Shown in pieces: positions 33,205-41,785 of a DNA stretch of 64,000 nucleotides. How positions within the stretch are numbered: position 1 is the stretch's first letter; each line of letters starts with the position of its first letter. Source of the stretch: Actinospica robiniae DSM 44927 (lineage in GTDB: Bacteria; Actinomycetota; Actinomycetes; Streptomycetales; Catenulisporaceae); contig NZ_KI632511.1 in NCBI RefSeq assembly GCF_000504285.1, positions 1,795,372-1,859,371 of the forward strand, read 5' to 3'. Position numbers and translations under genes: made by a program. The notes under the pieces are model-generated. The model searched no databases. It saw nothing but the letters and a program-made list of their open reading frames with translations, and was not told the origin of the DNA.

Positions 33205-34659
33205 TCAGTGGCCGTAGCCTGCGGCCACGATGTTCGCCTGGACCGCGGCGTCGGTCGCGGCGGACGGGTAGCCGGAGGTCATCACGCCCTCGTAGAACGT
33301 GCCCTGCGCGCCGTCGCTGTTGTCACCGCCGGTGCCCAGGATGATGGCTCCCTGCTTGTGCATCGGGTTGTAGCCGGAGACGTTCGGGCGCACGCCGTCG
33401 TAGAACGTCGAGAGGCTGCCGGACTGGGCGTTGCCGCCGAGGATGGCCCAGTGGTTCGGGCCGCCGTTGACCATCGCGGTGAGGTAGCGGTAGCTCACGC
33501 TCGGGTCGTTCGAGTTGAGATGCTGGTTGACGCCGGAGAACAGGCCGTTCTCGAGGTCCGCCATGATCCACGGGCCGTTGCCCGAACCGTAGCCCCAGAC
33601 CTTGATGTTGCCGAAGTAGATCGCTTCCATGGTGCCGTTGCCGTCGTCGCGGCTGTTGGTCTCGGCGTTGCCGTAGTCGAAGCAGCAGCCGCCGTTGTAG
33701 TGGGTGCCGTCGAAGATGGCGTATTCGCCCTCGGAGTTGTCGCCGGTGGCGGTGCCGGTGGCGGAGTTGTCGCGGTAGCCGGTGCCCGGCGGGATGTAGA
33801 CGCCGTAGGCCTTGTGCCCGTTGAGTGTGGTCGCGGCCGAGGTCGCGTTGGCGAGGTTGTCCGGTCCCCCGGCGGCACCGCCGGCCGGTGCCTGGGTCAG
33901 GTTGTTGTGATGAGAGGTCTGGTCGTAGATGACCGTGATGACGCAGGTCGTGCCGGAGCAGAACGAGTCCTGGGTCGCCGCGTTGGCCACGCCGCCGGTG
34001 CTGACGACGCCGATGTCCTTCGTGGTGTTGTCCGAGGAACGGCGCACCTGGTAGAGCGGGCCGTTGTAGCCGGCGAACAGCGCGCGCGTGGTCGAGTGCG
34101 CGGCGACGCACGGCGTGCCGCCCGCGGCGAAGATGTCGCACGGCTCCTGCCCGGCGGGCGGCGGAGTCGGCGAGGTCGTCGGCGAACTGCTCGGGCTGGC
34201 GGAGGCGGACGTGGGTGCGGACGAGGTCGTCGTGACGCTGCCGGTACAGGCGACGCCGTTCAAGGCGAAGTTCGTCGGAGTCGGGTTGGAGCTGTTGTTC
34301 CAGGAGCCGTTGAACCCGAATGCCGCGGTTCCGCCGGTGGCGAGCGCACCGTTGTACGAGGCGTTCGCCACGGTCACGTTCGCGCCGGATTCGGTGTAGG
34401 TCCCGTTCCACAGCTGCGTGACCGTCTGCCCGGCGCCGAACGACCAGGTCAGGTTCCACGAACTGATCGCGTTGCCGAGGTTCGTGATGGTGACGTCGGC
34501 CCCGAATCCGCCGGGCCACTGGGAACTGACGGCGTAGTTCACGGAGCAGCCTGCTGCGGTGGCCGCCTGCGCCGAGACGGTGGCCAGCACGACGCCGGCG
34601 GTGGCGAGCCCCGCCGCCACGCCGGCCGCCACGGCCGCGCGACTTCGCGGAGAGAGCAT
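33205..34659 (-). CDS. Secreted CBM2-GH54 alpha-L-arabinofuranosidase (copy 1)
   Basis: 484 residues from ATG 34659, with GGAGG just upstream. A signal peptide to about residue 33 is followed by an N-terminal CBM2 (about 37-140), a Ser/Thr/Pro linker and a GH54 catalytic domain (about 172-484). Family features include PCDIFAAGGTPCVAAHSTTRAL, the Cys-Cys of GGCCFDYGN, Glu in TMEAIYFGN (candidate nucleophile) and Asp in GGDNSDG (candidate acid/base). It removes arabinofuranose from arabinoxylan or arabinan outside the cell. The fungal-type C-terminal AbfB module of GH54 is absent; CBM2 takes its place at the other end. A LacI-type operator sits 13 bp upstream of the start codon. Confidence 0.9.
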   Translation of the reverse strand: MLSPRSRAAVAAGVAAGLATAGVVLATVSAQAATAAGCSVNYAVSSQWPGGFGADVTITNLGNAISSWNLTWSFGAGQTVTQLWNGTYTESGANVTVANASYNGALATGGTAAFGFNGSWNNSSNPTPTNFALNGVACTGSVTTTSSAPTSASASPSSSPTTSPTPPPAGQEPCDIFAAGGTPCVAAHSTTRALFAGYNGPLYQVRRSSDNTTKDIGVVSTGGVANAATQDSFCSGTTCVITVIYDQTSHHNNLTQAPAGGAAGGPDNLANATSAATTLNGHKAYGVYIPPGTGYRDNSATGTATGDNSEGEYAIFDGTHYNGGCCFDYGNAETNSRDDGNGTMEAIYFGNIKVWGYGSGNGPWIMADLENGLFSGVNQHLNSNDPSVSYRYLTAMVNGGPNHWAILGGNAQSGSLSTFYDGVRPNVSGYNPMHKQGAIILGTGGDNSDGAQGTFYEGVMTSGYPSAATDAAVQANIVAAGYGH

Positions 34660-34672
34660 GGAGAGCCTCCAA

Positions 34673-34686
34673 TGTTAACGCTAACA
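34673..34686. promoter_or_regulatory. Operator A (TGTTAACGCTAACA), GH54 copy 1
   Basis: A near-perfect palindrome of the LacI-family operator type, 13 bp upstream of the GH54 start codon and just ahead of its ribosome site. The same 14 bp sequence recurs at GH54 copy 2, GH62 and GH27, with variants at GH30 and GH29. Confidence 0.65.
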
Positions 34687-34957
34687 GTGCATCGTCGAGT
34701 GCTCGCCGTGGATGGCCATGGCGAGCTGTCCCTGATGCGCGCCCCGGACGGGATGACCGCAAAGGAGAGTGCGGCCCTCGGACGACGACGTGCGCACCGT
34801 ATAAATCCGCAAGTCCGCCTGCAATGCCCAGCCGGAAACCGGCGCGAGCCGCGCCGTGATCGCTTCGAGCGGCGATGCGCGCCACGGAGCCGTTCAGCAG
34901 CGACTCTTCGGGCACGAGAGCCGCCCTGCCGCCGCCGCCGGCCGAGCAGAGCGCAGA

Positions 34958-34968
34958 TGAAATTTTCA
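34958..34968. promoter_or_regulatory. Operator B (TGAAATTTTCA) between GH54 and GH30
   Basis: A perfect 11 bp palindrome around a central T, in the divergent promoter region of GH54 copy 1 and GH30. The same sequence occurs at 43613, 46818 and 53605. Confidence 0.55.
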
Positions 34969-35292
34969 CGAGCGGGGCGATGCACGATGACGAGCGGCCC
35001 GGCCGACGCCGCGCCGGCCTACAGGGTGGGTGACAACGGCTTCGATCTGCGCGCGGAAACGGCGCCTGATCAGCTGTAAGTTTCCGCGGGCGCAGACATC
35101 GGCCGGTTGTCCGGCGAGGGCAAATCATTGCAGTTGACGGGCCGTGTCGGCGGGCCGTCGGTTCGCAATGCGGACGGATCCGCCGTGAGGCTGTTGAGCT
35201 TTTCGCAGGGGCCTGGCAGCGTCCCTCGATGACGTGGCCGCCGTGCCCGACACCCCTGTCCCCGACATATCTCAGCAGCCGAATTCGCTTGT

Positions 35293-35306
35293 TGTTAGCG
35301 TTAACG
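35293..35306. promoter_or_regulatory. Operator A variant (TGTTAGCGTTAACG) upstream of GH30
   Basis: Differs from the TGTTAACGCTAACA palindrome by a few bases and lies about 155 bp upstream of the GH30 start codon. Confidence 0.55.
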
Positions 35307-35460
35307 AAGCACGTCACAGCCTCTTCGACGGGTCGCCGAGGCGCGCGGTCATCCCATGTCACATCGACTCATGCCGACCGATCCGGCACCCACGGCCAGC
35401 TTTGGCCAGATTCGGCCAGGTGCCGGGCAGGTCGGGCCGCCTACTCGAGGAAGTCATCCC

Positions 35461-37290
35461 ATGCCCGATAAGCCATCTCTACGAGGCGCGGCTTGCGCCG
35501 GCCTGGCTGCCGTCGTCGGTGCCGGCCTGCTGGTCGCCGCGGCTCAGACACCGGCCAACGCGGCCTCCACCGTCGCGATCAACGGCGGCACGACCTACCA
35601 GACCATCGACGGATTCGGCATCTCCGAGGCCTTCGGTCAGGCGAACTCCATCCGCAGCCTGACCGGCTCCGCCCAGAAGCAGGCGCTGGATCTGCTGTTC
35701 AACACCAGCACCGGCGCCGGATTCAGCATCCTGCGCAGCCTGATCCCCTCCGGCAGCGACTCGATCGAACCGAACAGCCCGGGCAGCCCGTCCGCCACGC
35801 CTACGTACGTATGGAACGGCAACAGCGACGCCACAGACGACGGGCAGCTGTGGCTCGCCAAGCAGGCCAAGACCTACGGCGTATCCGACTTCTACGAAGA
35901 CGCCTGGAGCGCTCCGGGCTACATGAAGACCAACGGAAGCAACATCAACGGCGGCTCGCTGTGCGGCACGCCGGGCGCCACCTGCTCATCAGGCGACTGG
36001 CGCCAGGCCTACGCGAACTACCTGGTGCAGTACGCGAAGGACTGGTCCTCGGTCGGGCTCACCCCCTCAGCCGTCGACTTCGTCAACGAGCCCTCCCTGA
36101 CCACCACCTACGACAGCATGCTGGTCAACTCCTCGCAGGCGGCCAGCTTCCTATCCGTGCTCGGGCCGACCATGAAGGCCTCGGGCCTTTCCACGAAGGT
36201 GGCCTGCTGCGACACGCTCGGGTTCAACGTCCTTCCCGGCTACGTCAGTGCCGTGCAGGGCAACTCGACCGCGAACGCCGACGTCGGCCTGTTCACCAGC
36301 CACGGCTACTCCGGCGCGCCGAGCTCGCCGATCAGCTCGAACGGACGCCCGGTGTGGGAGTCGGAGTGGTCGATCAACGGCAGCAACTGGGACACCGCCT
36401 GGGACGACGGCACCGCGGACTCCGGCTACAGCTGGGCGCAGAACATCCAGACTGGCATGACCGGCGCGAACCTCAATGCGTTCCTCTACTGGTGGGGAAT
36501 CAGCTCGACCAGCCACGACAGCTCCCTGATCGGGCTGAGCGGGTCCACTCTCACGCCGTCCAAGCGCTACTACGCCCTGGCCAACTACAGCCGGTTCATC
36601 CGGCCGGGCGCCGTGCGCATCGCAGCCACCGGCGCCCCCAGCGGCCTGAGCGTGAGCGCCTACCGCAACAGCGACGGCTCGATCATCCTCGTCGCACTGA
36701 ACTCGGCGAGCAGCGCCACGACCACCGGCTTCAGCCTGACCGGCACCGGCGTCTCGAACGGGACGGCCACGCCGTATGTGACCAATAGCTCGAGCAGCAC
36801 GGCGGCGCAGTCGGCGATCGCCGTGAGCGGCGGCGCGTTCAACGCCACGGTTCCGGCACGGTCGCTCGTCACCTACCGCATCACCGGGAGTGGCGGCACC
36901 GGCGGGCCGAGCACTTCGGCCTCACCCTCGGCGAGCCCCAGCAAAAGCGCGAGCCCCAGCGCCTCTCCGTCGCAGTCCACTCCGCCAGCCACCGGCGGCT
37001 GCACGGCGGCATACACGGTGACCAACACCTGGCCGGGCGGGTTCCAGGCCACCGTGACCGTCTCGGCCGGTTCTACGCCGACCAGCGCATGGAACGTGCA
37101 CTGGACACTGCCGAGCGGCCAGGCCATCAGCCAACTGTGGAGCGGCGTTCTGACGACGAGTGGCAGCAGCGTGTCCGTCACGAACGAGAGCTATAACGGC
37201 ACGCTGGCCGTCGGCGGGAGCACGACCTTCGGGTTCACGGCCACCGGCAACTCCACACCGACGCCCACGCTGACATGTAGCAGCAGCTGA
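35461..37290 (+). CDS. Secreted GH30 hydrolase with C-terminal CBM2
   Basis: 609 residues. ATG 35461 follows GAGGAAG and opens directly on a signal peptide (cleaved near residue 38); the open frame extends 105 bp further without a signal. The GH30 barrel plus beta side domain covers about 40-480: TIDGFGISEAFGQA at the start, acid/base Glu in DFVNEPS near residue 209, nucleophile Glu in VWESEWS near 302. A Ser/Pro-rich linker and a CBM2 (about 510-609) follow. GH30 enzymes in this context usually cut (glucurono)xylan; the subfamily cannot be fixed by eye. The gene faces GH51, with 14 bp between the two stops. Confidence 0.88.
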   Translation: MPDKPSLRGAACAGLAAVVGAGLLVAAAQTPANAASTVAINGGTTYQTIDGFGISEAFGQANSIRSLTGSAQKQALDLLFNTSTGAGFSILRSLIPSGSDSIEPNSPGSPSATPTYVWNGNSDATDDGQLWLAKQAKTYGVSDFYEDAWSAPGYMKTNGSNINGGSLCGTPGATCSSGDWRQAYANYLVQYAKDWSSVGLTPSAVDFVNEPSLTTTYDSMLVNSSQAASFLSVLGPTMKASGLSTKVACCDTLGFNVLPGYVSAVQGNSTANADVGLFTSHGYSGAPSSPISSNGRPVWESEWSINGSNWDTAWDDGTADSGYSWAQNIQTGMTGANLNAFLYWWGISSTSHDSSLIGLSGSTLTPSKRYYALANYSRFIRPGAVRIAATGAPSGLSVSAYRNSDGSIILVALNSASSATTTGFSLTGTGVSNGTATPYVTNSSSSTAAQSAIAVSGGAFNATVPARSLVTYRITGSGGTGGPSTSASPSASPSKSASPSASPSQSTPPATGGCTAAYTVTNTWPGGFQATVTVSAGSTPTSAWNVHWTLPSGQAISQLWSGVLTTSGSSVSVTNESYNGTLAVGGSTTFGFTATGNSTPTPTLTCSSS

Positions 37291-37304
37291 TCAGCCATCA
37301 TCGG

Positions 37305-38804
37305 TCAGTGAAGGGCGATCGCCGTCCAGGACACCGCCGGCAGGTCGATGGTGAGCACGCCGTCGGCGAGCGTCGCGCTCTTGTTGGCGGACGGGGTCAC
37401 CCGGTACTGGTCGGTGAGCGTGTTCTTCGCGTATACGTCGGAGTCGGCGAGGGTGAGCGCCTCGACGATGCGCGATGAGCCGAGGCTGCGCAGGTCGATC
37501 GTGACCTGCGCAGCCTCGGTGAGGTCGCGGTTGACGAGGAAGAGCGCGGCTCGGTCCTCATCCACGGTCGCCACGGCGTCGACGAGGGATGCCTCGCCGT
37601 GGCGTGCCGTCTCGTACGTCGACGTATGGATCACGGGCCGGATCACCTCGCCCGAGGCGAGCCGGCTCGTGATCGAGAACGGGTAGAACGTCGTCTGACG
37701 CCAGGCCGGGCCGCCAGGCTCGGTCATGATCGGCGCGATCACGTTGACGAGCTGGGCGAGCGAGGCGGAGGTGACGCGGTCGCTGCGCTTGAGCAGCGTC
37801 ATCAGCAGGTTGCCGACGACGACGGCGTCCGCGACCGTGTAGACGTCCTCGAGCTTGCGCGGGGCGTAGTGCCATCCCTCGTCAGGCTTCTCGGACTCCA
37901 TGTGCTCCTTGAGGTACCAGATGTTCCACTCGTCGAAGGAGATGTTGATCTTCTTGTTCGAGCGCTTCTTGTACCCGACGTGGTCCGCGGTCGCGACGAC
38001 GGTGTCGATGAAGAAGTCCATGTCGAGCGCCGAGGCGAGGAAGGAGCCGAGGTCGCCGTCGTGCTCCTGGTAGTAGGCGTGGCAGGAGATGTAGTCGACG
38101 TGGTCGTAGCTGTGCTCGAGTACCGTGCGCTCCCAGTCGCCGAAGGTCGGCATGCCGGAGCCGGAGGAGCCGCAGACGACGAGTTCGAGGTCCTTGTCGG
38201 CCATCTTCATCGCGGCCGCGGTGCGCGCGGCGAGCTTGCCGTAGTCCTGCGCCGTCATGAACCCGGTCTGCCACGGGCCGTCCATCTCGTTGCCCAGGCA
38301 CCACATGCGCACGTTGTGCGGATCCGGCGTGCCGTTGGCGATACGCAGGTCGGAGAGCGCCGTGCCGGACGGGTGGTTGGCGTACTCGAGCAGGTCGAGC
38401 GCGGGCAGGATGCCGCGGGTGGCGATGTTGACCGCAAGCATCAGCTCGGAGTCGGTGAGCTTGAGCCACCTGGCGAACTCGTCGAGCCCGACCTGGTTCG
38501 ATTCGAGCGAGTGCCAGGCGAGGTCGCGGCGCACCGGGCGCTTCTCGCGCGGGCCGACCGAGTCCTCCCAGCGGAAGCCGGAGACGAAGTTGCCGCCGGG
38601 GTAGCGCACGGTCGTACTGCCGAGCTCTTTGACGAGCTCGACGACGTCCATGCGGAACCCGTCCTCGTTCGCGCTCGGGTGTCCCGGCTCGTAGAGCCCG
38701 TTGTACACGCAGCGGCCGAGGTGCTCGACGAACGAGCCGAAGGTGCGGCGCCGGACGGGGGCGATGACGGCGCTTCGGTCGAGTTCGATGTGGGCGCGGG
38801 GCAA
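37305..38804 (-). CDS. abfA: Intracellular GH51 alpha-L-arabinofuranosidase
   Basis: 499 residues from TTG 38804, with AGGAAGG upstream. There is no signal peptide, so it is cytoplasmic. Family marks: FGSFVEHLGRCVYNGLYEPG near the start, VRYPGGNFVSGF, acid/base Glu in CLGNEMDGPW near residue 174 and nucleophile Glu in ISFDEWNIWY near 295, then a C-terminal beta-sandwich. It would cut arabinose from short arabino-oligosaccharides after import, complementing the secreted GH54 and GH62 enzymes. It is divergent from a LacI gene (38967-39995); a matching GTTGCGCAA-containing site stands before each gene, suggesting control by that repressor. Confidence 0.93.
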   Translation of the reverse strand: MPRAHIELDRSAVIAPVRRRTFGSFVEHLGRCVYNGLYEPGHPSANEDGFRMDVVELVKELGSTTVRYPGGNFVSGFRWEDSVGPREKRPVRRDLAWHSLESNQVGLDEFARWLKLTDSELMLAVNIATRGILPALDLLEYANHPSGTALSDLRIANGTPDPHNVRMWCLGNEMDGPWQTGFMTAQDYGKLAARTAAAMKMADKDLELVVCGSSGSGMPTFGDWERTVLEHSYDHVDYISCHAYYQEHDGDLGSFLASALDMDFFIDTVVATADHVGYKKRSNKKINISFDEWNIWYLKEHMESEKPDEGWHYAPRKLEDVYTVADAVVVGNLLMTLLKRSDRVTSASLAQLVNVIAPIMTEPGGPAWRQTTFYPFSITSRLASGEVIRPVIHTSTYETARHGEASLVDAVATVDEDRAALFLVNRDLTEAAQVTIDLRSLGSSRIVEALTLADSDVYAKNTLTDQYRVTPSANKSATLADGVLTIDLPAVSWTAIALH

Positions 38805-38823
38805 CGTACTGGTCCTTCCTTAT

Positions 38824-38836
38824 CTTGCGCAACTTT
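38824..38836. promoter_or_regulatory. Operator C near the GH51 start
   Basis: CTTGCGCAACTTT, the reverse complement of AAAGTTGCGCAAG, lies 20 bp upstream of the GH51 start codon and shares the palindromic core TTGCGCAA with the copy at 38927-38939. Confidence 0.55.
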
Positions 38837-38926
38837 GAGGCCAACGACGGCCGGGCGCGAGGAGTAATTCGCGCATGGACAGCTTAGGAACGATACATCG
38901 GCTTCGGATCGGCAGGCCATAGGGAG

Positions 38927-38939
38927 AAAGTTGCGCAAC
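38927..38939. promoter_or_regulatory. Operator C upstream of the LacI gene
   Basis: AAAGTTGCGCAAC lies 28 bp before ATG 38967 and mirrors the site at 38824-38836. It probably mediates autoregulation. If translation instead began at TTG 38931, the site would lie over the start codon. Confidence 0.55.
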
Positions 38940-38966
38940 AAATGCAGTGCGCCGCATACTCGCGGC

Positions 38967-39995
38967 ATGACGCAGCGCGCATGGCGCAGACCTCCCGGAT
39001 CGCCGACGCTGACCCAGATCGCCCGAGCCGCGGGCGTGCCGGTGCCGGTGGTCTCGAAGGTGCTCAACGGGCGCAGCGACGTGTCGCCGTCGGTGCGCGA
39101 GACCGTCGCCGAGCAGCTTCGGCTGGCCGGTTACACCCCGGCCCCGTCGGTGAATGCTTCCGCGCTGACCGCTCTGCTCGACCTCGTGGTCTCGGCCGTG
39201 GAAGGCACCTGGGCGAACGTCATGCTCTCCGGGATCGAGGGCGCGGCGGCGGAGACGGGTCTCGACGTCGTCGTCGTGCTCGCGCGCGAGGGCGTGCCGG
39301 AGGAACGCGACTGGGTCCAGCGCCTGATCGATCGCGGCAGTAAGGGCGCGGTGCTCGCGCTGGTCGCCCCGACCGCCGCCGAATACCGCCGACTGCGGGC
39401 CGCCGGCGTCCAGGTGGTCGCCCTCGACCCGCACAAGCCGATCTCCGGCGCGATCCCGACCGTGGGCGCGAGCCACTGGACCGGCGGCCGGCAGGCCGCA
39501 GAACACTTGATCGCCCTGGGGCACGAGCGTTTCGCGGTCATCGCAGGCACAGCGCGCCACCAGTACAGCCAGGCCCGGGTCGACGGATTCCGCTCCGCGC
39601 TCATCGCCCACGGCTTCGCCGGCGACACGCTCGATGTGGGTTACGGCGACTGGCGACGCAGCGGAGCGGCCGAGGCCGCACGGGTGCTGCTCGACCAGCC
39701 GGACCGGCCGACCGCGATCTTCGCCTGCTCCGACCGGATGGCGCTCGGCGTCTTCGACGCGGCCGCCGAACGGGAACTGCGGGTCCCGGGTGATCTGAGC
39801 GTCGTCGGGTTCGACGACCTCCCCGAGGCGCGCTGGCTCAGCCCGGGGCTGACCACCGTCCGCCAGCCCGTGCGCGAGATGGCTGAGCAGGCCGCCCGGA
39901 TGCTGCTGCGCCTGATCGACGGCGAGCAGCTTCAGGTACCCCGGGTCGAGTTGCAAACCCAGCTGATCGAGCGCGGGAGTACCTGCGCCTTCTGA
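38967..39995 (+). CDS. LacI-family repressor, likely regulator of GH51
   Basis: 342 residues from ATG 38967; a TTG at 38931 with AGGGAG upstream is an alternative that adds 12 residues. The LacI HTH is PTLTQIARAAGVPVPVVSKVLNGRSDV with the hinge region following. The periplasmic-binding-protein-like sensor (about 65-330) has VALDPHKPIS, HLIALGHERFAVIAG, IFACSDRMALGVFDAA and SVVGFDDLPEARWLSPGLTTVRQP. It likely binds an arabino- or xylo-oligosaccharide. Matching operator C sites before this gene and before divergent GH51 suggest it controls both. A terminator hairpin overlaps its stop codon. Confidence 0.9.
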   Translation: MTQRAWRRPPGSPTLTQIARAAGVPVPVVSKVLNGRSDVSPSVRETVAEQLRLAGYTPAPSVNASALTALLDLVVSAVEGTWANVMLSGIEGAAAETGLDVVVVLAREGVPEERDWVQRLIDRGSKGAVLALVAPTAAEYRRLRAAGVQVVALDPHKPISGAIPTVGASHWTGGRQAAEHLIALGHERFAVIAGTARHQYSQARVDGFRSALIAHGFAGDTLDVGYGDWRRSGAAEAARVLLDQPDRPTAIFACSDRMALGVFDAAAERELRVPGDLSVVGFDDLPEARWLSPGLTTVRQPVREMAEQAARMLLRLIDGEQLQVPRVELQTQLIERGSTCAF

Positions 39996-40012
39996 ACTGG
40001 CGCAGGTACTCC
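39976..40012. terminator. Terminator hairpin overlapping the LacI stop codon
   Basis: GGAGTACCTGCGCC and GGCGCAGGTACTCC form a perfect 14 bp stem; the left arm encodes the last LacI residues and the TGA lies in the loop. It can also terminate the convergent GH10 transcript. Confidence 0.8.
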
Positions 40013-40039
40013 GGATTCGCCCGAGCGTGGCAACAGCGG

Positions 40040-41347
40040 TCAGCTGAGGGTCCACTGCTGGTTGGTCTGGCCGTTGCAGGCCCAGATGATGGCTTTGGTG
40101 CCGTTGGTGGTGCCGTTGTCGTTGGCGTCGAGGCAGTCGGTGGTGCCGTTGACGGTGAGGGTGAGTTGTCCGGAGGAGGTGTGGGTCCAGTGCTGGTTGG
40201 CTTGGCCGTTGCAGTCGTAGATCTGCTGCTGGGTGCCGCCGGTGGTGGTCGAGTTCGGGTCGTCCAGGCACTTGCCGGCACCCACCGCGTGCAACGCACC
40301 ACTCGTACCGCCACCGGGAGGCGGCGAGCTCGAGGAGGATCCGCCACCGCCGCCGAGAGCGGCCAGAGTCGAGGTGCACGCGGGCTTGGGCTGGTAGTTG
40401 CTGTCGTACATCGTCGCCGCTCCCCACCCGGAGAAGGTGCCCGGGATCCATGAGTCGGCGTCGCCCACGCCCCACTGCGAGACGCCCACGCAGCCGGAGA
40501 CGGCCAGGCAGTCGCGGACGACGGTGGCGTAATCCGTCGCCTGCTGCTGAAGGTTCGCGCTCGATGCCGGCGTCTGGATCCGGTCGTCGAGCTCGGTCAC
40601 GGCCACGTCCAGGCCGAGGTTGGCAAAGCGCTGCATGTTCGCCTGCATGTCGGAGGGGATCTGGCCGACGATGAAGTGGCTCTCGAAGCCGATTCCGTTC
40701 AGCGGCACGCCCTGCGAGAGCAGCGACTGGGCGAGCGAGTACATCGCGTTGCTCTTCGCGTTCTCGCCTTCGATGCTGTAGTCGTTCAGGTACAGCTTGG
40801 CGTTGGGGTCCGCGGCGTGCGCGGTGCGCAGGGCGTCGGCGATGTAGCCCGAGCCCATCGCCTTGTAGAACGGATCCGAGACGAGCGAGCCGTCGCCGTT
40901 GAACGGCTCGTTCACCACATCCCACGAATAGACCTTGGCCTTGAAGTGGCTCACCTCGGTGGTGATGTGGGACTCCATGGCGCCCTGGATCTGATTGGTC
41001 GGCAGGCTCGAGACCCACGAGGGCAGCTGGTTCTGCCACACCAGGTTGTGCCCCCGAACCTGCATGCCGTGCGAGGACGCGAAGGAGACGATCGCGTCGC
41101 CCCCGCTGAAGTTGTACGACCCGTTCGAGGGCTCGGTGGCGTCCCACTTCATCTCGTTGCCGGGGGTGACCATGTCGAACTGGGTGGCGGCCAGATTCGT
41201 GATGGTCGAGTTGTCGACCATGTTGCCGGTCAGCTCGGTACCGAAGTACCGCCCGCCGTCGGCGGAGGCGGCGGCCACGGCGGTGGCGAGCGCCGCGAGG
41301 GCGCGCGGCCCGCCGCGTGAACGGGTCAGTGATCTGAGGAAAGACAT
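40040..41347 (-). CDS. Secreted GH10 xylanase with shortened ricin-type module (copy 1)
   Basis: 435 residues from ATG 41347, with GGAAGG upstream. After a short signal peptide (to about residue 28) the GH10 barrel spans about 30-335, with acid/base Glu in WDVVNEPFN and nucleophile Glu in AVTELDDR. After a Gly/Ser/Pro linker there is a ricin-type lectin region with only two QxW repeats (GKCLDDPNS...NQHW, DCLDAND...NQQW). The full module in the GH54 and GH27 neighbours has three, so this beta-trefoil lacks its third lobe. It hydrolyses internal xylan bonds. It shares its promoter region with divergent GH54 copy 2. Confidence 0.92.
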   Translation of the reverse strand: MSFLRSLTRSRGGPRALAALATAVAAASADGGRYFGTELTGNMVDNSTITNLAATQFDMVTPGNEMKWDATEPSNGSYNFSGGDAIVSFASSHGMQVRGHNLVWQNQLPSWVSSLPTNQIQGAMESHITTEVSHFKAKVYSWDVVNEPFNGDGSLVSDPFYKAMGSGYIADALRTAHAADPNAKLYLNDYSIEGENAKSNAMYSLAQSLLSQGVPLNGIGFESHFIVGQIPSDMQANMQRFANLGLDVAVTELDDRIQTPASSANLQQQATDYATVVRDCLAVSGCVGVSQWGVGDADSWIPGTFSGWGAATMYDSNYQPKPACTSTLAALGGGGGSSSSSPPPGGGTSGALHAVGAGKCLDDPNSTTTGGTQQQIYDCNGQANQHWTHTSSGQLTLTVNGTTDCLDANDNGTTNGTKAIIWACNGQTNQQWTLS

Positions 41348-41565
41348 GTGGGTTCCTTCCCAGGTGAGTCACCTGTGGGATACGGCTCACCCGCCCACCG
41401 CGCTATGGCGTCGAGGCGCCGCGAAAGGGGCGTGTGACGGGATGACTCGGCGCGCTGGGCGCCGAACGATGCAGCACCGGCACTGCGGGACCGCCCGGCA
41501 TGCGGCCCCTGACCCGGGCTGTGGGAAGCAGGAAACTCGCCCGACACACGGACGTCAAGCCCTCA

Positions 41566-41576
41566 TGTAAGTTTCA
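41566..41576. promoter_or_regulatory. Operator B-like site (TGTAAGTTTCA)
   Basis: One mismatch in the left arm relative to the TGAAANTTTCA palindrome. It lies between the divergent GH10 and GH54 genes. Confidence 0.35.
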
Positions 41577-41738
41577 TGAGGACTCATGGGCTCACCTCGC
41601 GTTTCCCTGCACACTTGGCGGAGCGTCGAACCGGTTGCGTCCGTCTCTCTTGACAACCCCCGCCCGCCGGGTGCACCGTCTCCCCTCGCAACACCCCCGG
41701 GGTCTTCCTCGGTTTCCGGCCCACCCGCGAAGCCGAGT

Positions 41739-41752
41739 TGTTAACGCTAACA
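41739..41752. promoter_or_regulatory. Operator A (TGTTAACGCTAACA) upstream of GH54 copy 2
   Basis: Exact copy of the recurrent palindrome, 33 bp upstream of GTG 41786. Confidence 0.65.
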
Positions 41753-41785
41753 ATCACTGTGCCCGATCTACCAGGAAGGCAACCG

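Larger units (their letters stand above)
34660..35460. other. 801 bp divergent promoter region of GH54 copy 1 and GH30
   Basis: It contains operator A, operator B and a second operator A variant. No coding frame inside has a family match or ribosome site. The long frames crossing it are antisense shadows of the enzyme genes. Confidence 0.6.
41348..41785. other. 438 bp divergent promoter region of GH10 copy 1 and GH54 copy 2
   Basis: Holds an operator B-like site and a perfect operator A, plus the ribosome site AGGAAGG of GH54 copy 2. No gene is seen. Confidence 0.55.

Noticed and set aside
34673-34686. Operator A considered as a terminator
   Set aside because: The arms are only 7 bp with no loop, and the copies stand immediately upstream of genes; a protein-binding palindrome fits better.
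31469-35079. Long plus-strand frames opposite GH12 and GH54
   Set aside because: Val/Arg/Gly-rich antisense shadows caused by high GC at third positions; the minus-strand frames have clear signal peptides and catalytic motifs.
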